Part shown: piece after piece, positions 34,756-43,424 of the stretch | Layout: the number at the start of each line of letters is the position of its first letter | How positions within the stretch are numbered: the stretch's first letter is position 1 | Source of the DNA: Brevibacterium sp. 'Marine' | Lineage (GTDB): Bacteria > Actinomycetota > Actinomycetes > Actinomycetales > Brevibacteriaceae | Assembly: GCF_012844365.1 (NCBI RefSeq) | Contig: NZ_CP051626.1 | Span: forward strand, 3,658,001-3,722,000 | DNA length: 64,000 nucleotides | Direction: 5' to 3' | The notes under the pieces: model-generated | Told to the model about the DNA's origin: nothing | Databases searched by the model: none | What the model saw: the letters and a program-made list of their open reading frames with translations, nothing else | Translations under genes and position numbers: made by a program

Positions 34756-36444
34756 TCAGTGCGAGGGCACCATCCAGGACAGCACCGTCGACTGGAGTCC
34801 GACGAGCAGACACATGGCGACGAGCATGCCCAACGACCAGCCGATGACGCGGCGAAGGATCGAGGACTCCTTGCCGAGCAGGCCGACGGCGGTGGCTGCG
34901 ATGGTGAGGTTCTGCGGACTGACCATCTTACCGAGGACTCCACCCGAGCTGTTGGCGCCGACGAGCAGCAGCGGATTGAGTCCAGCCTCGTGCGCGGCGG
35001 TCTGCTGCAGAGTGGCGAACAGTGCATTCGCCGAGGTGTCCGAACCGGTGACAGCAGTGCCCAGCCAGCCCAGGATCGGCGAGAGGAAGGCAAAGAAGGC
35101 ACCGGTGCCGGCGATCCAGGTGCCGATGGTGATCGTCTGGCCCGAGAGGTTCATGACATAGGCCAGTGCGAGAACCGATCCGACGGTGAGGATCGAGAAC
35201 TTCATCTTCACAACGTTGACGATGAAGACATCGACGGCGTCCTTCGCCGACATCTTGTACACGATCGCGACGATGATACCGGAGATGAGCAGCAGAGTTC
35301 CGGGCGAAGACAGCCATTGGAAGTTGTAGATCGTGCTCGTCGAGACTTCGCCAGCGGCATCGAGGATGTTCCCATTCAGTCCGGGCCACGGAATCTTCAC
35401 ATCCGTGGATGCCAGCCAGTTGTTCAGCGCCGGCACGAGCTTGGCCACGGAGAAGATGACGATCACCAGCAGGTATGGGAAGAGCGCAAGGAACACCCGG
35501 GACCCGGTCAGCGGTGCGGTCTCTTTCTTCACATCGGTGGCCACAGCTGCGGAAGCGCTGCCGGCGTCAGGGGCGGCGGCGCCTTCGTGTTCGCGCTCGT
35601 CGGCCATGCGGTCGAGTGCCTCCTGTCCGCCCTTCGGCTTCCAGAACCGGAGCATGATGACGACGGCGGCGAGGCCGACCAGGGAAGCGATGATGTCGGT
35701 GAGTTCGACGGAGAGGAATGTGGCCGAAACGTACTGGGCGAGGCCGAAAGCGATGCCCACGACGAGGGCCAGCGGCCAGATCTGCTTCAGACCGCGACGC
35801 CCGTCGACGAGCAGGACGAGGAACAGCGGCACGACCGCGGCGAGGAACGGGGTCTGGTGGCCGACCATGGCACCGATGTCCTGGTAGTCGATTCCCGTGA
35901 GGGTGCCGGCGGTGATGATCGGGATGGCGATCGCACCGAAAGCCACGGGCGCGGTGTTGGCCACGAGGACAACGACCGCAGCACGCATGGCGGTGAAGCC
36001 GACGGCGACCAGCATGACACCGGTGATCGCCACAGGGGCGCCGAACCCGGCGAGCGCTTCGAGGAGACCGCCGAAGCAGAAAGCGACGATGATCGCCTGG
36101 ATGCGCGGGTCATCGGAGATGACGTTGATGACCAGCCGCAGGTCTTCGAAGTGGCCCGAGCGCACGGTGAGTTCGTAGAGCCAGATCGCGGTGATGACGA
36201 TCCACATGATCGGGAACAGTCCGAAGGCGAACCCCTGCGTCGCCGACAGCGCGGCGAGCCCGACGGGCATTCCGTAGGCGGCGATCGCGACGATGAGAGC
36301 GACGCCGACGGCGGTCAGTCCGGCCCAGTGGGCCTTCCACTTCAGCGCGCCGAGGGTAACGAAGATCGTCAGCAGCGGCAGGATCGCCAGCAGAGACGAC
36401 CACAGAAGGCTGTCGGCCACCGGCGCAATTTCGGGTGTGTACAT
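34756..36444 (-). CDS. lctP: L-lactate permease
   Basis: The 562-residue LctP-family membrane protein with about 13 helices carries GFGAPVAITGVMLVAVGF and the family block near the C-terminus (SPQNLTIAATAVG). The start is ATG 36444, preceded by GGAGAAG. A hydrophilic loop rich in Ala/Glu lies near residue 280-310. It lies 85 bp upstream of lldD on the same strand, forming a lactate uptake and oxidation operon under the adjacent GntR regulator. Confidence 0.93.
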   Translation of the reverse strand: MYTPEIAPVADSLLWSSLLAILPLLTIFVTLGALKWKAHWAGLTAVGVALIVAIAAYGMPVGLAALSATQGFAFGLFPIMWIVITAIWLYELTVRSGHFEDLRLVINVISDDPRIQAIIVAFCFGGLLEALAGFGAPVAITGVMLVAVGFTAMRAAVVVLVANTAPVAFGAIAIPIITAGTLTGIDYQDIGAMVGHQTPFLAAVVPLFLVLLVDGRRGLKQIWPLALVVGIAFGLAQYVSATFLSVELTDIIASLVGLAAVVIMLRFWKPKGGQEALDRMADEREHEGAAAPDAGSASAAVATDVKKETAPLTGSRVFLALFPYLLVIVIFSVAKLVPALNNWLASTDVKIPWPGLNGNILDAAGEVSTSTIYNFQWLSSPGTLLLISGIIVAIVYKMSAKDAVDVFIVNVVKMKFSILTVGSVLALAYVMNLSGQTITIGTWIAGTGAFFAFLSPILGWLGTAVTGSDTSANALFATLQQTAAHEAGLNPLLLVGANSSGGVLGKMVSPQNLTIAATAVGLLGKESSILRRVIGWSLGMLVAMCLLVGLQSTVLSWMVPSH

Positions 36445-36539
36445 GGCTTCTCCAACACGGCCGGGCATGCCCACGACGGGTCCGTTCCCCTGTGAACGCG
36501 CTCCGAGCTCGAATGATCACATTTTTTAGTATGGCCTTT

Positions 36540-36556
36540 ATGAGGTCAGACCATTA
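36540..36556. promoter_or_regulatory. GntR/FadR-type operator upstream of lctP
   Basis: ATGAGGTCAGACCATTA contains the palindromic core GGTCAGACC (36544-36552), close to the GGT-N3-ACC pattern bound by PdhR/LldR regulators. It lies 96 bp from lctP and 112 bp from the regulator start, in the divergent promoter region. Confidence 0.65.
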
Positions 36557-36667
36557 AAGTGAGCATAGGACGGAGGTGTGATCTGCGTCAAATGTCCTCG
36601 GGCGCTCTGGTCACGCCCGCGAGCAGCGCGAAGAATGGCATGACATGATGGCGCGGTGGAGACGACC

Positions 36668-37453
36668 ATGAGTGATGACACGAACGAATTCCGCCCGGAA
36701 CAGACCGGCAGCACCGAGGCGGCTGCGGGACCCGAGTGGAAACCGGTGACCCGCGCGAGCACCTATGAGCTCGTCATCGACGCCGTCGAAGAGCAGATCA
36801 TGGCCGGCTCGCTGAGCGTCGGAGACCCCCTTCCGGCCGAACGCGACTTGGCGACGAAGCTCGGCGTCAGTCGTGCCAGCGTCCGCGAGGCGCTGCGCGT
36901 GCTCGACAGCCTCGGCGTCGTTCGGTCTTCGGGCGGGTCCGGGCGCGGCGCCGGCACGTTCATCGCCGCGATGCCCTCGGCCGCGCTCACCCGCTTCCTC
37001 CGCCTTCATGTCGCGCTCACGAACTTCAGCATCGAGGACGTGACGGAGACGCGCATCCAGCTCGAACGCTCGAGCGCGGTCCTTGCGGCGACCCGTGCCG
37101 ACAAGGACGCGCTGGCAGAGGTGAATGCGCAGCTGGCGATGATGGACACCCCCGGGATCAGCCTCGAGGTCTTCAACGACGCGGACACCGCCTTCCACAT
37201 CGCCATCGCTCAGGCGGCGGGCAATCAGCTCTTCTCCGATCTCACCGGGGCCATCCGCACTTCCCTGCGGAGATCGATCTTCTCCTCATTCAGCCGCGTC
37301 GACGACCAGCAGGCACTGATGGCGACGCTGCAATCTCAACACCACGGAATCATGAATGCCATCGTCGCCGGTCACCCGGAGGAGGCCGCTCGCGTCACCG
37401 AGGAACACATCCGCTTCGCCGCCTCCCAACTCCCCGGCCTCTCCCCCGACTGA
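36668..37453 (+). CDS. lldR: FadR-subfamily GntR regulator of lactate use (LldR-like)
   Basis: The 261-residue protein has an N-terminal GntR winged helix (VIDAVEEQIMAGSLSVGDPLPAERDLATKLGVSRASVREALRVL) and an all-helical FCD ligand domain (about 105-250) with metal-type residues. ATG 36668 has GGAG upstream. Divergent from lctP-lldD with an operator in between, it should repress them and be released by lactate. Confidence 0.85.
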   Translation: MSDDTNEFRPEQTGSTEAAAGPEWKPVTRASTYELVIDAVEEQIMAGSLSVGDPLPAERDLATKLGVSRASVREALRVLDSLGVVRSSGGSGRGAGTFIAAMPSAALTRFLRLHVALTNFSIEDVTETRIQLERSSAVLAATRADKDALAEVNAQLAMMDTPGISLEVFNDADTAFHIAIAQAAGNQLFSDLTGAIRTSLRRSIFSSFSRVDDQQALMATLQSQHHGIMNAIVAGHPEEAARVTEEHIRFAASQLPGLSPD

Positions 37454-37470
37454 CAAATCCCCTCCCCTTG

Positions 37471-37526
37471 CTACCCGACGGCGGCCCAGCAACCTGGCAC
37501 CAGGTTGCTGGGCCGCCGTCGGGTAG
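37471..37526. repeat. Palindromic intergenic repeat, copy B
   Basis: A 56-bp palindrome with 27-bp perfect arms (CTACCCGACGGCGGCCCAGC outermost, 2-nt centre). It belongs to the same family as the copies at 13011 and 41475. It sits between the convergent lldR and RND exporter genes; the flanks CCCCTCCCCTTG and TAATTGAGG resemble copy C. It lacks a T-run, so it is not a classical intrinsic terminator. Confidence 0.95.
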
Positions 37527-37539
37527 TAATTGAGGGTGG

Positions 37540-40500
37540 TCAGTGATCGTCGGAACGCAGGGCCACCTCGGCGGTCTCCGCTTCGATCCGCGCTTGATTC
37601 TCGACCCGCTTCTTGGCGCGCTTCTCCTCCTTATGTGCCGCCCGGACCTCTTTGCGCCGTTCGACGAGGAGGTAGAGAGCGGGGACGAGGATGAGCGTGA
37701 GCACCGTCGACGAGGTGAGCCCGCCAATGACGACGATCGCCAGGGGCTGCGAGATGAACACTCCCCCACCGGTCAGCCCCAGCGACATCGGCACGAGGGC
37801 GAAGATCGTTGCGGCCGCGGTCATGAGGATCGGGCGCAGGCGCAGTCGGGTGCCGTGGACGATCGCGTCCATGAGGTCGAGTCCGTCCTCACGCAGCTTG
37901 TTGATGAGGTCGATGAGCACGATCGCGTTCGTCACGACGATGCCGATGAGCATGAGCAGACCGATGAGTGAGGGAATGCCCAATGGTGTGCCGGTCGCCA
38001 GCAGGAGCAGCACGGCTCCGGTCGCGGCGAACGGAATCGACACCAGCAGGATGAGCGGCTGGACGAAGCTGCGGAATGTCGCGATCATCACGAGGAACAC
38101 GAGCACGATCGCCACGGCCATCGCCATTCCGAGCTGACCGAAGGATTCCGCCTGCTCCTGACTGGCACCGCCGACGTCGAAGCTGACTCCGTCGGGCAGA
38201 TCCATGGTCTCGGTCAGGTCGGTGGCCGCGGCGGTGACCGTTTCTAGCTGGCCGCTGGACGGGGTTGCGAACACGGTGACCTTCCGGTCTCCGTCGGCAC
38301 GGTCGATCGTCGCCGGGGTCTCGGTCTTCTTCACCTCCGCGATCTCGTCGACGGTGATCGGCTCACCCTTGATGTCGGGGATGGCGGCCTGCTCATCGGC
38401 AAGCGCCTCTTCCTCCTCCTGGCTCTGCTCCTGTTCACGCTGGCCGTCGACGAGGTCGTCGATGGCGTCGTTGGCCTCCTTCAGCCCCTTCTCTGCCTGT
38501 TCGACCCCTTCGCGGGCCTGTTCCACCTGGTCGGCAGCCATGTCGCCCGGGCTCGGAGCCGGCGGCGGATTCTCGGCATCGCGCAGAGCCTTTCGAGCCT
38601 GTTCGAGCTGGTCGGCCGCGTTGTCACGAGCTTCACGGGCAGACTCAAGCTGCTCGGCCGATTCGTCAGCGGCCTTGCGCTTGGCCTCCTCGGCGCGGGC
38701 ATCGGTCTTCTCCTCGACCCGATCGGTCGCATCCTCCTGGGCATTCTGCGTCTGCACCTCGGTGACGGGCAGTTCGAGAGCACGGATCTCGTCCGGGGTC
38801 GCATCCGGATGAGTCGGGGCGAGGGTGATGTCGCGCTCCTGGCCGTTGAGGGTGATGGTGCCGGCCTCGACGCCGTGGAGTGCGGCGGCGATGGCCTGGC
38901 CGACCTCGGCCTGGCTGAAACCGTAGTCGGCGGCCTTCTCCCGATCGACATCGACTTCGATGACCGGCTGGTCGGCAGCGAGGTCGTTGCGGGCGGACTT
39001 GACACCGTCGGTGTCCGCCATCGTCTTCGTCACCTCATCGGCAGCCTTTCGCAGCGCACCCAGGTCGGTGCCCGAAAGGGTGACCTCGACATCCTCGCTG
39101 ACGGAGCCGCCGGCGTCCTGGACGTCGATCTCGCCCGCGTCCTTCCCGAGGTCGTCGAGTTCGGTGCGGAGGCGGTTCGTCGCGACGTCGGCCTCGGAGT
39201 CTTCGGCCAGGGTGACGTTGAACTGGTTCTCCGCTCCGGATTCCGGGCCGTTGACCGTGGTCGAGTAGGTGTCGACGTCCGGATCATCGCCGAGCACGGC
39301 TTCCACGCGCTTCGCGGCCTTGTCACCGGCTTCGAGCGAAGCGCCGGCGGGAAGGGTCTGCGTGATGTACACGGAGTTCTGCCCCGCCGATCCGAGCAGG
39401 TCCGTTTTGAGGAAGGTCGCGCACATCATCGTGACGATGAAGATGACGACGGAGAGGGCAATGGTCCTCCAGGGGTGGTGCAGGGCCGAAATGATGGCCG
39501 GCAGGCTGCGCTGCTGGAGGCGATCGACTCGGCCGGAGGCCTCACCGTCTCCGGGGGCGGGAGCGACGACGGGTTCGACGGTCGCGTCCGGCAGCGGGTC
39601 CTTGCCCTTGGCCGCGCGTTTGGCGTTCTTCTTCTCGATCGCCTTCTGGCGACGTTCGGCACGGGCCACCGAGCGGCGGTGCTGCTTGGCCGCCCACAGC
39701 TCATAGCTGCGGTCGGTGGCGGCTTGCCGTTTGGGCGAGAGCGGTTTGGGGCTGCGGCGCAGGACCCAGTAACTGAACACGGGGACGATCGTCAGCGCCA
39801 CGACGAGGGAGGCCAGCAGTGCCAGGGAGACGGTGACGGAGAAGGGGCGGAACAGCTGTCCGGCGATGCCGTCGACGAACGCAATAGGTAGGAACACGGC
39901 GACGGTGGTCAGAGTCGAGGCAGTGATGGCACCGGCGACCTGCTTGACGCTGGCGACGATGTCTTCGACCGTCAGGTCGCTTGTGCCCTGGCGTCTCCGG
40001 ATGTTCTCGATGACGACGATGGAGTCGTCGACGACGCGGCCGACGGCGATCGTCAGGGCGCCCAAAGTGAGGATGTTGAGCGTGTAGTCGCCGACCATGA
40101 GGCCGATCATCGCGATGAGCAGCGACATCGGGATCGAGATCGCGGCGACGATGGTCGAACGGAACGAGCCGAGGAAGGCGAGGATGACGAAGATCGCGAA
40201 GATCAGGCCGAGTCCGCCTTCGACTGAGAGGTCGTGGATCGACTTCTCGATCTCCGGGGCCTGATCGAAGATCGTCGAGAACTCTGTGTCGTCTCCGAGC
40301 TTCGGACCGACCTTGTCGAGGGTGTCGGCGACCTTGTGGGAGACGTCGACGACATTGGCGTCCTGGTCCTTCGTCACCGACACAGTCACGGAATCCCTGC
40401 CGTCGGCACGGGACAGGGAGGTCTTCTCGACCGAGTCGAGGTCGACGTCGGCGACCTCACCCAGCAGCACGGTGCCGTCCGCAGTGCGCAGAGGCGTCTT

Positions 40501-41217
40501 CTCGATCTGCTCGACGGCGTCGACCTCGGTGCCGACCTCGACGGCCATCGACGTGTCGCCCTGTGAGCTCTGGCCAGCGGGAACGACAGTGCCGGCGGCT
40601 TCGAGCTCATCGGGCACGGAGGATTCGACGACGTTCTTCTCCGCCACGTCCTCGGGGCGGAACGTGATGGAGACTCGCTGCTCGTCCTGGCCGGTGACCT
40701 CGACGTTCGAGACTCCGTCGAGAGCGCGGAGTTCGGGGACGAGGTCGGTCTCAAGACGGTCGCCGAGGGTGGCGGAGTCTCCGCCGGAGACGGCGAACAT
40801 CGTCACCGGGACCTCATCCATCTGATATGAAAGCACCTCGGCTTCCGCATCGGCGGGCAGGTCGGACTTCACTCCGTCGACGGCCGAGCGGACGGCGTCG
40901 GTCATCTCTTCGGAGTCCTTGCCGAACGGCCAAGTCACCTCGGCGGTCATCATCCCCGACGAGGTGGAGGTGGTCACCGATTCGAGCTCTCCGACCCCGT
41001 CGAGTGCGGTTTCGAGGGGCTTGGTCACAGTCTCCTCGATGACCTCCGGAGAAGCGCCGGGGACGGTGGCCTGCACCGAAGTGCCGGGCAGGTCGACCGA
41101 GGGCATCGTCTCCTGGTTGAGTGAGGTGGTCGCGACGATGCCGAAGACGGCGATCACGAGGGTGAGCAATCCGACGATGAGGCGGTTCTTCAGACTCATC
41201 CGGGTGATCAGGTGCAC
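37540..41217 (-). CDS. RND-family exporter (HAE1/SwrC-like) with coiled-coil insertion
   Basis: The 1225-residue protein has 12 helices in the AcrB layout. It starts LKNRLIVGLLTLVIAVFG, has the proton-relay aspartates in VGRVVDDSIVVIEN, and two large extracytoplasmic loops. The cytoplasmic linker near 500-560 is Lys/Ala/Glu-rich. Residues about 820-945 in the second loop form a Glu/Ala/Arg/Gln-rich coiled-coil insertion (EEAKRKAADESAEQLESARE onward), making it longer than the usual 1030-1060. No membrane-fusion or TetR partner is adjacent. The export substrate is unknown; Gram-positive members export lipopeptides or drugs. Confidence 0.9.
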   Translation of the reverse strand: MHLITRMSLKNRLIVGLLTLVIAVFGIVATTSLNQETMPSVDLPGTSVQATVPGASPEVIEETVTKPLETALDGVGELESVTTSTSSGMMTAEVTWPFGKDSEEMTDAVRSAVDGVKSDLPADAEAEVLSYQMDEVPVTMFAVSGGDSATLGDRLETDLVPELRALDGVSNVEVTGQDEQRVSITFRPEDVAEKNVVESSVPDELEAAGTVVPAGQSSQGDTSMAVEVGTEVDAVEQIEKTPLRTADGTVLLGEVADVDLDSVEKTSLSRADGRDSVTVSVTKDQDANVVDVSHKVADTLDKVGPKLGDDTEFSTIFDQAPEIEKSIHDLSVEGGLGLIFAIFVILAFLGSFRSTIVAAISIPMSLLIAMIGLMVGDYTLNILTLGALTIAVGRVVDDSIVVIENIRRRQGTSDLTVEDIVASVKQVAGAITASTLTTVAVFLPIAFVDGIAGQLFRPFSVTVSLALLASLVVALTIVPVFSYWVLRRSPKPLSPKRQAATDRSYELWAAKQHRRSVARAERRQKAIEKKNAKRAAKGKDPLPDATVEPVVAPAPGDGEASGRVDRLQQRSLPAIISALHHPWRTIALSVVIFIVTMMCATFLKTDLLGSAGQNSVYITQTLPAGASLEAGDKAAKRVEAVLGDDPDVDTYSTTVNGPESGAENQFNVTLAEDSEADVATNRLRTELDDLGKDAGEIDVQDAGGSVSEDVEVTLSGTDLGALRKAADEVTKTMADTDGVKSARNDLAADQPVIEVDVDREKAADYGFSQAEVGQAIAAALHGVEAGTITLNGQERDITLAPTHPDATPDEIRALELPVTEVQTQNAQEDATDRVEEKTDARAEEAKRKAADESAEQLESAREARDNAADQLEQARKALRDAENPPPAPSPGDMAADQVEQAREGVEQAEKGLKEANDAIDDLVDGQREQEQSQEEEEALADEQAAIPDIKGEPITVDEIAEVKKTETPATIDRADGDRKVTVFATPSSGQLETVTAAATDLTETMDLPDGVSFDVGGASQEQAESFGQLGMAMAVAIVLVFLVMIATFRSFVQPLILLVSIPFAATGAVLLLLATGTPLGIPSLIGLLMLIGIVVTNAIVLIDLINKLREDGLDLMDAIVHGTRLRLRPILMTAAATIFALVPMSLGLTGGGVFISQPLAIVVIGGLTSSTVLTLILVPALYLLVERRKEVRAAHKEEKRAKKRVENQARIEAETAEVALRSDDH

Positions 41218-41474
41218 AGGGGTCCTCCGGGTTCGGGGGTGTGAGCAGGGCGCTCCAGTCAGTCTTCCAAGCGGATCGCCTCAGCGGATCGCCCAAAAGT
41301 AGGCAACGGTGTCCCCCAAAAGGATGATTTCTCACTGCTGTTCCCGGCAGGTCGATCATGACCGTTCGGTGGGGCACGTTTCGACCCTAGAAGCGGTCAC
41401 GGGTGCCCGGCACGGGAGTTGACCTCCAGACCACCCTCAGGAAACACGGAGGGAAACCGGAGGATCCCCTCCCC

Positions 41475-41536
41475 TTGCTACCTGACGGCGGCCCAGCAAC
41501 CTCGCGCGAGGTTGCTGGGCCGCCGTCAGGTAGCAA
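41475..41536. repeat. Palindromic intergenic repeat, copy C
   Basis: A perfect 62-bp palindrome (TTGCTACCTGACGGCGGCCC outermost, CGCG centre). It abuts the stop codon of the COG0523 gene (TAA at 41537-41539) and lies 258 bp upstream of the RND exporter start. It has the intact centre AACCTCGCGCGAGGTT into which the IS has jumped in copy A. Confidence 0.97.
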
Positions 41537-42715
41537 TTAGGTGTGGAGGCGGACGTGGTGGAGGAAGCGTTCGGAGCGGTCACTGCCCGATGCCGCGACA
41601 TCTTGGCCCGCAGCGGCAGCGCTGTTGAGGGCGGCGGTCAGAGCGGCCTCGGCCGCCTCGGTGTCGAAGTCCTCACCGATGACGACGAGGACGCTGTCCG
41701 CGTCCGGCCGATCACCGTCCCCCGCCCTCGAGGACGGAATCTTCGGGGCGGGTCGGGCCGCCTCGGCGACGTAGACGTTCGGGCCCACCGCCTGCACATC
41801 GAAGCTGCGCCTGCGGGATCCTTCGACCGCGAGCACGGTGCCCTTCACGCGATACACCCCGGGCGGGAGGTCTTCGACGAAATCCATCACCGCATCCGGA
41901 TCGACAGGGCCGCTTCCGGTGACGGTCACCGACTGGGCATGGCGGTGGGGCATGGATCCCTCCTCGACCTCGTCGTCGCCGATCTCGTCGGCGGCCGCTT
42001 CGGCGTAGGCCTGACGGAGCAGTTCCCGGATCGGCAATTCGGGCTGGACCGGGTCCTCGCCGACGTCGGAGCCGCCTCGGCGTGAGTCCCGCTCTCCAAC
42101 GCCTGGATCGAAGATCAGGGTGGGGTCGAGGCGAGCGTGATGGGTGCCGATGACGATGACGCGCGGATTGCGTGCGTGGACGCGGGCACGCACGGCCTCG
42201 ACCGTGTTCTCGCGGTCGGCCGCCGGCACCTGGTCGAGCTTGTTGACCAGCACCAATGTCGTCGCGGCGAAGCGCAGAGGCGGCAGGCTCGAGGTATCGA
42301 CGGTGTCGAAGTACATGGTGGCGTCGACGACGTCGATGACCCCGCCGAGGTGGAATCGGTGGTGGCCCATGCGGGTGATCATGCGAGCCAGGGTCAGGGG
42401 TTCGGCGAATCCGCTGGCTTCGACGATGATCGCGTCGAGGCGCAGCTGGGGGTTCGTCATCGCCACGAGCGCGTCCTCGAGCTCGGAATCATCGGTCAGA
42501 CAGCACACGCACCCGCCCGAGATCGACAGCGGTTCGTCGACCTGGCCGACGACGAGTCCGGCGTCGATGTTGAGGTCGCCGAAATCGTTGACGATGACGC
42601 CGATGCGGGCGTCGGGGTGGCGCAGGAGGTGATTGAGCAGACTCGTCTTTCCGGCACCGAGGTAGCCGGTGAGGAGAATGACCGGGATCGCCGGTCTGCG
42701 TCGGGGTCCGCTCAT
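41537..42715 (-). CDS. COG0523 (CobW/ZNG-like) GTPase, probable zinc metallochaperone
   Basis: The 392-residue G3E GTPase has Walker A GYLGAGKTSLL, the metal motif GGCVCCL, ASGFAEP and the base-specifying VNKLDQ. An acidic/His linker (about 255-290, GSMPHRHAQ) precedes the CobW C-terminal domain. Such proteins deliver zinc to clients during zinc limitation. ATG 42715 follows a strong GAGGAGG; longer open reading upstream is not coding. It is divergent from a Fur-family gene, with a Zur-like box between them. Confidence 0.9.
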   Translation of the reverse strand: MSGPRRRPAIPVILLTGYLGAGKTSLLNHLLRHPDARIGVIVNDFGDLNIDAGLVVGQVDEPLSISGGCVCCLTDDSELEDALVAMTNPQLRLDAIIVEASGFAEPLTLARMITRMGHHRFHLGGVIDVVDATMYFDTVDTSSLPPLRFAATTLVLVNKLDQVPAADRENTVEAVRARVHARNPRVIVIGTHHARLDPTLIFDPGVGERDSRRGGSDVGEDPVQPELPIRELLRQAYAEAAADEIGDDEVEEGSMPHRHAQSVTVTGSGPVDPDAVMDFVEDLPPGVYRVKGTVLAVEGSRRRSFDVQAVGPNVYVAEAARPAPKIPSSRAGDGDRPDADSVLVVIGEDFDTEAAEAALTAALNSAAAAGQDVAASGSDRSERFLHHVRLHT

Positions 42716-42822
42716 AGTGCCTCCTCGGATGTGTGTCCGACAGTCCGACTGCGCAGGTTCCGCTGGGCGTGCGGGCCCGTTCTCAGTTCGGAGTCCATCG
42801 TCGGTGTGGTTGAACCGCCCGT

Positions 42823-42843
42823 TAATGGTAACGTGTTTCATTA
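42823..42843. promoter_or_regulatory. Zur-like box between the COG0523 gene and zur
   Basis: TAATGGTAACGTGTTTCATTA has TAATG/CATTA ends and the AAC-N-GTT-like middle seen in actinobacterial zinc-uptake-regulator sites. It lies 108 bp from the COG0523 start and 85 bp from the zur start. The match to the consensus is from memory and not scored. Confidence 0.6.
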
Positions 42844-42851
42844 TTTCTCTC

Positions 42852-42875
42852 GCATATGCGCGTTCACGCATATGC
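42852..42875. promoter_or_regulatory. Inverted repeat in the zur leader
   Basis: GCATATGCG (42852-42860) and CGCATATGC (42867-42875) form a perfect 9-bp-arm inverted repeat around 6 bp, 53 bp before the zur start. It may be a second operator or an mRNA hairpin. Confidence 0.5.
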
Positions 42876-42927
42876 CCCTGACAACAGGGACGATGAGATC
42901 GACTGCCACGACAAGGGAGGATTGGCC

Positions 42928-43338
42928 ATGGCAGCTCCGCAGAAGAAGACGCGCAGCACCGCGCAGAAGGCGCTCATCCGCTCTGCCCTGGAGACCGAGA
43001 CCCGCTTCGTCTCCGCCAAGCAGCTCCATCGCCGCCTCGAGGACGGCGGGGCCAGCGTGGGCCTGGCCACCGTGTACCGACAGCTCAATGCGCTTGCGCG
43101 CAGCGGCGACGCCGACACGATCACCATCGCCGAGACCCAGCTCTTCCGCGCCTGCGCGCAGACCGAGCATCACCACCATCTCGTCTGCGAACGCTGCGGC
43201 ACTGCCGTCGAGATCGACCCGCCGAGTGAGGACTGGATGCGCCAGATCGCGGCCTCGAACGGCTTCGAGATCACTCACCACGTCTTCGAGATCTTCGGCC
43301 TGTGCGCCGATTGCCGGGCGTCAGCCGCCGGCAGCTGA
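42928..43338 (+). CDS. zur: Fur-family regulator, probably Zur
   Basis: The 136-residue protein has an N-terminal winged helix (STAQKALIRSALETETRFVSAKQLHRRL, then GLATVYRQLNALARSG) and the Fur dimerisation domain with HHHHLVCERCG and GLCADCR, giving the structural zinc cysteine pairs. ATG 42928 is chosen since GGGAGGA precedes it. Placement between two COG0523-type genes and near a zinc-free L36 gene argues for Zur rather than Fur. Confidence 0.85.
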   Translation: MAAPQKKTRSTAQKALIRSALETETRFVSAKQLHRRLEDGGASVGLATVYRQLNALARSGDADTITIAETQLFRACAQTEHHHHLVCERCGTAVEIDPPSEDWMRQIAASNGFEITHHVFEIFGLCADCRASAAGS

Positions 43339-43345
43339 CGCTTCG

Positions 43346-43403
43346 GCTTGGTGAAACTGCAGCAGCCTGGCCCCTGCACCAAGCCGCTGCAGTTTCACCA
43401 AGC
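43346..43403. terminator. Hairpin between convergent zur and CobW-like genes
   Basis: GCTTGGTGAAACTGCAGC (43346-43363) pairs perfectly with its reverse complement at 43386-43403 around 22 nt, and the loop itself holds another GCACCAAGC. It probably terminates both genes; no T-tract is seen. Confidence 0.65.
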
Positions 43404-43424
43404 TGGCATCGGGAATTGCCGGCG

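Noticed and set aside
34759-36495. 578-codon plus-strand frame opposite lctP
   Set aside because: It mirrors the lactate permease gene, has shadow-type composition and no ribosome site; GC-rich third positions keep the antisense frame open.
37471-37526. Plain intrinsic terminator
   Set aside because: The stem is long and perfect but has no T-tract in either direction and recurs with conserved sequence, so a repeat family is the better description.
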